The notes beneath the pieces are model-generated. The model had not been told where the DNA came from, did not search any database, and saw only the letters and a program-made list of their open reading frames with translations. A stretch of DNA of 64,000 bases from Larix kaempferi (Eukaryota; Streptophyta; Pinopsida; Pinales; Pinaceae): positions 4,338,501 to 4,402,500 of the forward strand of contig BSBM01000461.1 of NCBI GenBank assembly GCA_027924585.1, read 5' to 3'. This document shows, piece after piece, positions 57,607 to 64,000 of this stretch. How positions within the stretch are numbered: the stretch's first letter is position 1; every line of letters begins with the position of its first letter. The position numbers and the translations under genes are program-made.

Positions 57607-58075
57607 CTTGGTAAAAAATTGTGTGTTCTCTCTCTCACCAAACGGTGGCCATCTTCAGTGAACCTGAGAAATTAGAGTAGTTTGGGTCATTAGCTTCCTT
57701 TTTTGGGCAAACAATTGAGAACACACTCTCATTTCCTTTGGAATAGGATTGAATATATACATGCTCTCCTTTGATAACATGCATGTATAAGGCTTTGCAT
57801 ATGTGAACCATGCCAAGGAAAAACATCCCTCATGATTAAACAAAATGGAAAAATTGGAAACTAGAAGGATAAAAAGAAAGAGGAGGGCATGAGGATGAAT
57901 TTGGTGAACAAAGCTCTCAATTTCGCTAACTAACACTCTTGAAATTCATTTTGAAGGTTTGGAAGAATTTTGCTTGCAAATGGTTTGTTAATTTTTAATT
58001 TTTTTGTATGAAAATATATTTTTAAACTTGTAATATACTTAAACCCATAATTTCAAAATATTTGTCAAATATTCC
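57607..58075. other. Duplicated spacer with a 157-bp copy-2-specific insertion
   Basis: 57,607-57,918 match 9,898-10,236. Bases 57,919-58,075 are absent from copy 1, where GCTCTCATATTTCC is continuous. The insertion is bounded by CTCA on both sides and shows no clear inverted ends. No gene. Confidence 0.55.
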
Positions 58076-60151
58076 TCATATTTCCCAACTTTGCATGTTG
58101 ACCTTCCCTGTTGTCAAGTTGTTCTTACTTAATTCATGTCCATTTTTTACTCGTGCTAGTATGGAAGGGTCTTCACGACCTTCTTGATAGAAAGTCTTCT
58201 CTCATTAACTTCAACTCATTATTTTGAGAGATAGACTTACAGTTAGTAGCACCTAAGTGATTGATTTCATAATTGATAGGTTATTCTATGATGAACAAAT
58301 GAAGGTTCATCATTGGTCATTGACTTAGTGGTTTCCTCTGTGTATGGTGGAAAGGAATCTATTACATAGTGGGACTTTTGCTATACCTTGGGTTCCATTT
58401 TCAGCATTGGTGAAATTCCTCACTTCTATCAAAACCTTTCATTATTGGTTATTACTCAAAGGGTTTTTTTCATGCACTATTTACATAGACTAGTGCATGT
58501 AAGAGATGTAATCAATAGCGTGCTCATTCAGACTCTTGTCCAAAACCTTTAACTCAAACCATGTTCTCGATACTCACTTGTGTTGGTTGTTAAGGGATGG
58601 CTTACTGGCATCCTCCCTGTAGATCTCATCCTATCGACATCATATCATTTTCTATGGGAGTGAGGTTTAAATACCTTTAAAGTACCTTGGGGATTGTAGT
58701 CATGAGTGGCAAGATTCCTTTCTATTGACAATGGAAATTTATTAATGTCCCCTACTTGATAGATTCTATCATCGTTCAACACAACACATCTATTTACACT
58801 TATTGAAATTACTATGTACATTGACACCCATTATCATTATTAGTGAGTTGTCTTGCATTTGTTAATGGTGTAAATTAATGACCAATAATCAAATGGTTTC
58901 TCCCATGTTCGACTTCAGATAATTTATTCACATGGTGAAGATTCATACAATAAATGGATTTGGATTGGATACATTGGGTTGTGGTAGCATCTTCCTTCTA
59001 TTTTGCTGCCCAAGTTGTGCATACAGTACCACCAACCTACATGGCATTGCTACTATGTTGGAGGACTAACTTTTGATCACTTTAATTATCAAATGTTTTC
59101 ATGATGCATAACGAGACATAGTTCCACTTTGTATTTGTTAATGGATATGATCTTCATTTGACATGGATCCATTGTGTATCTTTTCATGGTCATTATTTTG
59201 CATTGTATTTCATGAATCCATATTGTACTTGATTTGGTGGCCGTGCTTGTCTTCCCACTTGAGCATGGGTATGCCCGGCTCACGGAAGAGAGTAATCTAA
59301 TACTTTTTTTTGTCTAGTCTTTCTGATCCAAATTTTGGTACAATCCACTTGGTCCCACTTATCAAATTCCTCACTCTTTATTATGCATTTCGGTCATTAA
59401 CTCTCCTTCTACCATCATATGTTAAAGGGGGAATCTATTATATTTGTTCCTCCTACCCAATAATAAGTTGTGGACCAAAGCATTGGTAGTTATAGTACTA
59501 CTATTCTCTACAAGCACTATTTAGAAACTAATTTTTAACATGTATATATGCATCTTTCGCAAAGGAAAGGAGCATATATACACACCTTTCCCAAAGGTCT
59601 TGCATATATGCACGCATTTTCCTCTTGCATATATACACACCTTTCCCAAAGGTCTTGCATATACGCAAGCATTTTCCTCTTGCATATATACACACCTTTC
59701 CCAAAGGTCTTGCATATATGCACGCATTTTCCAAAGGTCTTGCAAGAAGTGTATGCATTGGAAAATGGGTAAAAAAATAAGTAAAACATGTTTTGCACAT
59801 GCCCAGGAGTGGAGATACAAGTTTTCCTAAGACCTAACTCCTATTTCCCACTACCTTAACATTGTAAAGATAAATCTAAGTGTTGGAGAAGAGAAGGCAA
59901 TGAATAATTCGAGAACCCTTAAGATAGGTTTTGGATTTTTATCATTCTTTTATCCTATATAAATTCATGTTCCTAAATGTGAGTGTGGTTTGCTCACTCA
60001 AGGGATCTAAATCTTCAAATATTTTTGATAGCGAAGATTTTTAAGTAAAGTCAATGTCATAAGTGGTAGGTTAGAGAAGTCAATGTGATAAGTGGTCCAA
60101 GTTGGAGGAATCCATGTTTTTGTGACAAAGATGTTGGTAAGAAAATTATCA
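58076..60151 (+). mobile_element. Gypsy fragment F4: 3' noncoding region plus LTR-like end
   Basis: Partner of F2. It has the same 3' noncoding motifs, a purine tract TTAAAGGGGGA (59,422-59,432) and an LTR-like part from about 59,436 to 60,151. The LTR contains an expanded 55-bp minisatellite. No gag or pol. Confidence 0.65.
59572..59732. repeat. 55-bp minisatellite, about 2.9 units
   Basis: Units start at 59,572, 59,627 and 59,682 with GCATATATACACACCTTTCC, then AAAGGTCTTGCATATA. Fragments F1, F2 and F3 have a single unit. Because 55 is not a multiple of three, the repeat creates overlapping spurious frames of 87-99 codons on both strands. Confidence 0.95.
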
Positions 60152-60192
60152 AGTATAACTATATTTTATGTTTTTTATTAATATAAAGATCT

Positions 60193-60400
60193 GTCTTCTA
60201 CCCTCTTTAAAGAGGTTTAGACAAGAAGGAGACCTAGGATCCATGTCTTCTACCCTCTTTAAAGAGGTTTAGACAAGAAGGAGACCTAGGATCCATGTCT
60301 TCTACCCTCTTTAAAGAGGTTTAGACAAGAAGGAGACCTAGGATCCATGTCTTCTACCCTCTTTAAAGAGGTTTAGACAAGAAGGAGACCTAGGATCCAT
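60193..60400. repeat. 52-bp minisatellite, exactly four units
   Basis: Four essentially identical units beginning GTCTTCTACCCTCTTTAAAG and ending GACCTAGGATCCAT. Each has the palindrome CTCTTTAAAGAG. Copy 1 has one divergent unit near 12,208. The identity between units points to very recent expansion. Confidence 0.97.
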
Positions 60401-60980
60401 GCCTAGGAGGGATGCAAGGGAGATGAGGAATGGAGGGGATTTAGGGCTCGGTCTCAATAATGTGAATGCACTACATACATTATGAGATTCATTTTTAGGT
60501 TTTTTCTAACTGTTTTAGTAAAATTAAGTGTTTTGTGTATCAATTTTTAATTAACTTGTAATATTATTAATGTTAAAATATAAATGTTACATAATTGATA
60601 ATATTTCCACATAGCTTATTATTGGACATTCATGTCTATACATTGTAAAATTGTAATTATTGAAAATTTAAATATATGTGTGCTTGTAAAATAAAATAAA
60701 AATATGAAAAGTAATTAAAAAAATTTACCTTTAGCCAAAAAAATTAAAACTTAAATCTGAATATATTTTTTTTTCTAGCCAAAAAAGTCATACTATTGAT
60801 ATTAAAAAATATAATCAAATAGTACATGGAACTCAGACGAGTCTATATTAAACCTGAATATATCAAATAAAAGAGGACCAAATTTCTTGAGTTTTAGATT
60901 TTAAAAAAATTACACTTCGATATATGCCACTTATGATAAAAATCCACCAAAAAGTTCATATTTTCAGCCAATTTCTTAAC
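60401..60980. other. AT-rich intergenic DNA, copy 2
   Basis: Corresponds in part to 12,240-12,380 and 12,630-12,960. It lacks the 260-bp module at the copy 1 position. No gene or RNA is seen. Confidence 0.45.
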
Positions 60981-61208
60981 CAGCATAAATCCATCTTAGG
61001 GATCCAATTTCTTGAGGTGTATTTCTCTTTTTAAATTTAAAGTCAAGAAATTTGATCTCTCTTGATTGATAGATCTGGATTTAAGTTTTAAGTTTTTATT
61101 TTATAAACCAGCATCTATTTTTTAATTACTTTTCATAATATTTTATTTTTGGAACCAACATGGATTTTTTTAAATACTTTCCATACTAGGTTGTAGAGCA
61201 CCTCGTTT
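60981..61208. repeat. Inverted, relocated copy of the 260-bp module
   Basis: Reads GGGATCCAATTTCTTGAGG through CTCTCTTGATTGATAGATC to CATACTAGGTTGTAGAGC, the reverse complement of motifs at 12,380-12,640. With the related direct module at 60,850-60,930 it forms an imperfect inverted repeat. Confidence 0.6.
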
Positions 61209-62266
61209 CGATACAACAAATCTTATTAATTACAATTTGTGTAATTCTACAATTTCAATAATCACAGTAATCTTCCTAAACTAATAATCTTCCTAAACTA
61301 ATAGCATATTTTAAGACTACCTAAATCGCCCAAATAGCCATTTTAACGGCATATTTTAAGACTACCTAAATCGCCCGAATAGCCATTTTAACAGTAAAAA
61401 CTGCAATTTGAACTATTTTTCTACTGCCGAATTCCAGCGGCTCGGGAGCTTTTTGGTTAGCGGGTATACCGCTCCGATCTATGCTGGTAATGATTCTAAC
61501 AACCATATACATATGACTTAGACTTATCTGTTGGTTTTGCCTTTTATTTTCTGTTAGTTTGCTTTGAAAAAGGTTTAACCGTGTTGCCCATGATATATCC
61601 AGAGCTAATTTTTATCAGTTTCACGCCCTTCTTAAGATTAGCATGTTGTGTTCACCCATATTGTGCCTACCAGTAAAGAAAAATAGTGTCCCACCCTTTT
61701 TTGGATGCAGAGAGTCCTTGCGCCTCCCGCGTACCATTGACAACCTATCTGCCAAATACAAATATCCTTTCGTATATGTTCTTTGCTTAAGAAGAGCATT
61801 AACGCCCAACCTGTCAATTATACGTCGACTAGAGATATTTCACACAAACTGTGAAGCCTGTGCCGTGGATGCAGATACCTGTTTTTACTGGTTTTCAAAG
61901 GACAATATGTCCTCAATCGATCCATCCATCACTTTATTAACAGGTTTTCTGCACGTTCTGTTGATAAAGTTTTTCTGATAAAGTGAACCATCCTTTCCAA
62001 GCTGTGCATTTGTTGCTTTATGCTTTGTTTCCGATCAATGCCATTTTTCTTTTCAGGTTGAATCTTGAATTTTATTTTATTTGTCTCGTTTCAAGATATT
62101 TGTATGTAATTTATTAACAGTAAAAGGAATTTTGAAAGCAATCTAATTGTACTTACACGCCAGTCCGAATATATTAGTTTTTAAGAAATTTACAGAAGGG
62201 TAACTTACAGGTACATTACAATATCGTTTATCCAACAAACAAACTTGTGTATTCTTAAAAAAACAG
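61209..62266. repeat. KFB downstream flank, copy 2
   Basis: The fullest version of the flank also seen at 13,251-13,973 and 2,640-3,345. A 42-bp block (ATATTTTAAGACTACCTAAATCGCC type) is present twice near 61,307 and 61,351. A 111-codon plus-strand frame (61,643-61,978) is not preserved as a frame in the other copies and is not called a gene. Confidence 0.6.
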
Positions 62267-62541
62267 TTTCAAAGAAGCTATGCGCACTTCCAAATAGGAA
62301 CTCGAAACCGGAAACACATAAATAGAAACTACAATAACATATATTTGATCACCTGCAATCCAATAATAATAATAATGGGAGAATCAGTGGATACAATATG
62401 GCCTTCTACAAATCTTAGTCATTCTTCATCCCAGTGTAGCAGCACCAGACTTTGGTATTCACAACTTTACAGTGGAATCTCCAGCTTTCTACTTAATGCC
62501 AATATTTCCAAAACTACAGTTACTGCAGACTGAACAAATCC
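62267..62541. other. Empty LINE target site and 3' flank of KFB copy 2
   Basis: TTTCAAAGAAG (62,267-62,277) is the site that received the LINE in copy 1. The rest corresponds to 18,479-18,741 and probably includes the KFB 3' untranslated region. Confidence 0.65.
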
Positions 62542-63634
62542 CTACATCTCTACAGTTACTGCAGACTGAACAAATCCCACAAAATCGCGTGGCCTCTCAA
62601 TGGGAACCCACTTTCCGGAGTGGTCGAACATGTAACACAACTGTTCACTTCCACTGTAAGCAGAACCCCTAATGAATAGCCTGTCACGCCACACTGCGGC
62701 ACAGGTAACAACATTTATACGTTCAGGAAAAGCTGCCACCACTTCCCAAACGTTCTCCTTACTGTTATATCGCATGATGCATCACTTGCTGGTTATGGAA
62801 AGAATACAAGTGCCCCCCAGCAGCTAGGTACAACGTGGGGCATCCCCCAATGCTCCACATATTCTCCACTCTGTTCCAAATCTGTGTATTGGGGTCAAAT
62901 ACTTCCACACTCCTCTCGAATCGACCCTGAGACTCCGTGGCATACCCGCTTATCACAGTGAATTTTCCACCCATGAACACGCCCTTGCATTCATCTCACT
63001 CTTGGCTCATTGGAGGCAGAACTTCCCACTTGTCCTGTTTAACATCATAAGTCTCTGCTGCCCGCAGAGCGTTTTTATTGTAGTCATGTCCTCCGGCAAC
63101 ATAAATAAGTCCATCGGGAGAACCAGAGCAAGCGAACAAGGATCGAACCCTCGGCATATCGGCTCCCCGGTGCCATGTACAGGACAAAAAATCATAGATA
63201 AAAACAGAATTCATTGTCTTCCAGTGGAAGGGATGCCAACCCCCAATCACAACCAGTTTCTGATCCAACCAAACGCAATGACAGAAGAGGGGAGTCCCAT
63301 CCGAAAACTGGGGAATTATAGGGAGACTATCCCAGGCATCGTGTAGAGGGTCGTATAGAGTTAGCCCATAAGCGGGCGCTCCCTGTCGCCTATCCACAGC
63401 CGACTTTCCCTGAGGAATAGCCTGAACTAGGCATATCAATTGCTCGCTCGTTCCAGAGATCTTCCTGTCCTCATAGAACTTAGGGCTACTCAGCATAGCT
63501 TCCCAGCTTCTGCACACAACTTTGAGTTTCTTGTGCGATTTGTAAGATACTCTGAGCAAGCACTGTCGACCGATTTCATGTGGGAGTTTCAGTATAGCAA
63601 CCTCCATTTCAATTCCACTGAGAGCCATGTTCAC
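62542..63634 (-). pseudogene. F-box/kelch-repeat protein, At1g15670/At1g80440-like, copy 2, two lesions
   Basis: Same gene as at 18,742-19,827, starting at ATG 63,634. It has the F-box (LPHEIGRQCLLRVSYKSHKKL) and kelch motifs with VVIGGWHP, YVAGGHDYNKNALRAAETYD and GRFERSVEVFDP. TGA at 62,996-62,998 replaces Arg-213 (CGA in copy 1), and a 7-bp duplication near 62,774-62,780 (CATGATGCATCACT against CATCACT) shifts the frame. A C-terminal piece (62,542-62,775) remains readable. The codon that is a stop in copy 1 is CAG here. This copy is more damaged than copy 1. A truncated product would keep the F-box and the first kelch repeats. Confidence 0.9.
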
Positions 63635-63725
63635 AGAGTAAACGCAAACTGGTGAACGATGCCCAAAACGAAATGAGTATATGAGCGGGCACGAGCCCGT
63701 GAGTTATGACCCAAAAAAACGAAAT

Positions 63726-63887
63726 GAATGTTTGGAGCAAATAATTAGAGACGAATCACCCAAAAACCTTCATTCAATGTTAGGAGTATATAATTAGAGA
63801 CGAATCACCCAAAAACTTTCATTCAATGTTAGGGGTATATAATTAGGGGTATATAATTAGAGATGAATCACCCAAAAACCTTCAATG
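63726..63887. repeat. Tandem repeats upstream of KFB copy 2
   Basis: Counterpart of 19,918-20,070, about three units with spacing changed by a small deletion (CATTCAATGTTAGG) and an internal duplication of AATTAGGGGTATAT. It lies in the probable 5' leader or promoter. Confidence 0.75.
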
Positions 63888-64000
63888 AGAAAAAGTGCAT
63901 ATCCTATATAAAGCAAAAGTAATGTAATTAAGATGGAGAGAGAGGATTTCAAGATGCGTGGTCAATGAGAAAAAGTGCATATCCTATATAAAGCAAAAGT
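63883..64000. repeat. 80-bp tandem repeat carrying the TATA-like sequence, running off the window
   Basis: CAATGAGAAAAAGTGCATATCC occurs at 63,883 and 63,963, an 80-bp period. The TATA-like TATATAAA is therefore present at 63,905-63,912 and 63,985-63,992. Copy 1 has one unit. The array may continue beyond the window. Confidence 0.8.

Noticed and set aside
59521-59830. Several overlapping 74-99 codon frames on both strands
   Set aside because: They are created by the 55-bp minisatellite, whose length is not a multiple of three; none has a start context or a relative outside the repeat.
61643-61978. 111-codon plus-strand frame in the KFB downstream flank
   Set aside because: The frame is not preserved at 2,640-3,345 or 13,251-13,973, where stops and indels occur, so it is unlikely to be coding.

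Overview
The window is plant nuclear DNA that is almost entirely transposon-derived. The only host-type genes are two copies of an F-box/kelch-repeat gene of the At1g15670/At1g80440 (KFB/KMD) type, both on the minus strand and both broken. AT-rich sequence, deep nesting of old LTR retrotransposons, tRNA-Met primer sites on the copia elements and Tat/Ogre-like primer sites on the gypsy elements fit a large, TE-rich seed-plant genome. A gymnosperm is my best guess, but this is inference.

Layout. A tandem duplication of roughly 19 kb explains the frame of the window. Copy 1 runs from about 793 to 20,317: gypsy 3'-end fragment F1, an old copia remnant (D), a small hAT element, a four-unit array of an 882-bp repeat, gypsy fragment F2, AT-rich flank, then KFB copy 1 (18,742-19,827). 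Copy 2 starts near 20,318 and runs to the window end: F3, copia D, one 882-bp-type unit, F4, flank, then KFB copy 2 (62,542-63,634). The order is the same in both. Each copy has since taken its own insertions. The left edge (1-792) is the 3' end of another copia element.

Insertions private to copy 1: a 5'-truncated LINE (13,985-18,467, 11-bp target duplication), which itself carries a 1.0-kb non-autonomous hAT element (14,712-15,736, 8-bp target duplication). Copy 2 shows the LINE's empty site. Insertions private to copy 2: (i) a small non-autonomous copia B (20,375-32,473) in F3, itself carrying gypsy A (21,543-31,364); (ii) a four-level nest. In that nest copia D's LTR region is split by copia C (36,527-56,349), C's 3' LTR is split by gypsy E (36,689-50,546), and E's gag is split by a 4.03-kb TG...CA unit G (41,517-45,550). 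The three inner insertions have exact 5-bp target duplications.

Gypsy A and E belong to one family. Each has LTRs of about 0.9-1.0 kb, an Ogre/Tat-like primer site, a long leader, gag, a retropepsin domain, and then no reverse transcriptase or integrase. Without unit G, E is about 9,819 bp and A is 9,822 bp, so this looks like a gag-protease-only family that moves using enzymes supplied in trans. The four F fragments are 3' ends of relatives.

The most unusual item is unit G. It has no LTR pair, primer site or polymerase that I can find, yet it has LTR-type ends and a 5-bp target duplication, and it encodes one long uncharacterised protein with a C-terminal coiled coil. It may be a solo LTR that contains a gene, or a new kind of mobile unit. 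I see no tRNA or rRNA genes and no CRISPR arrays.
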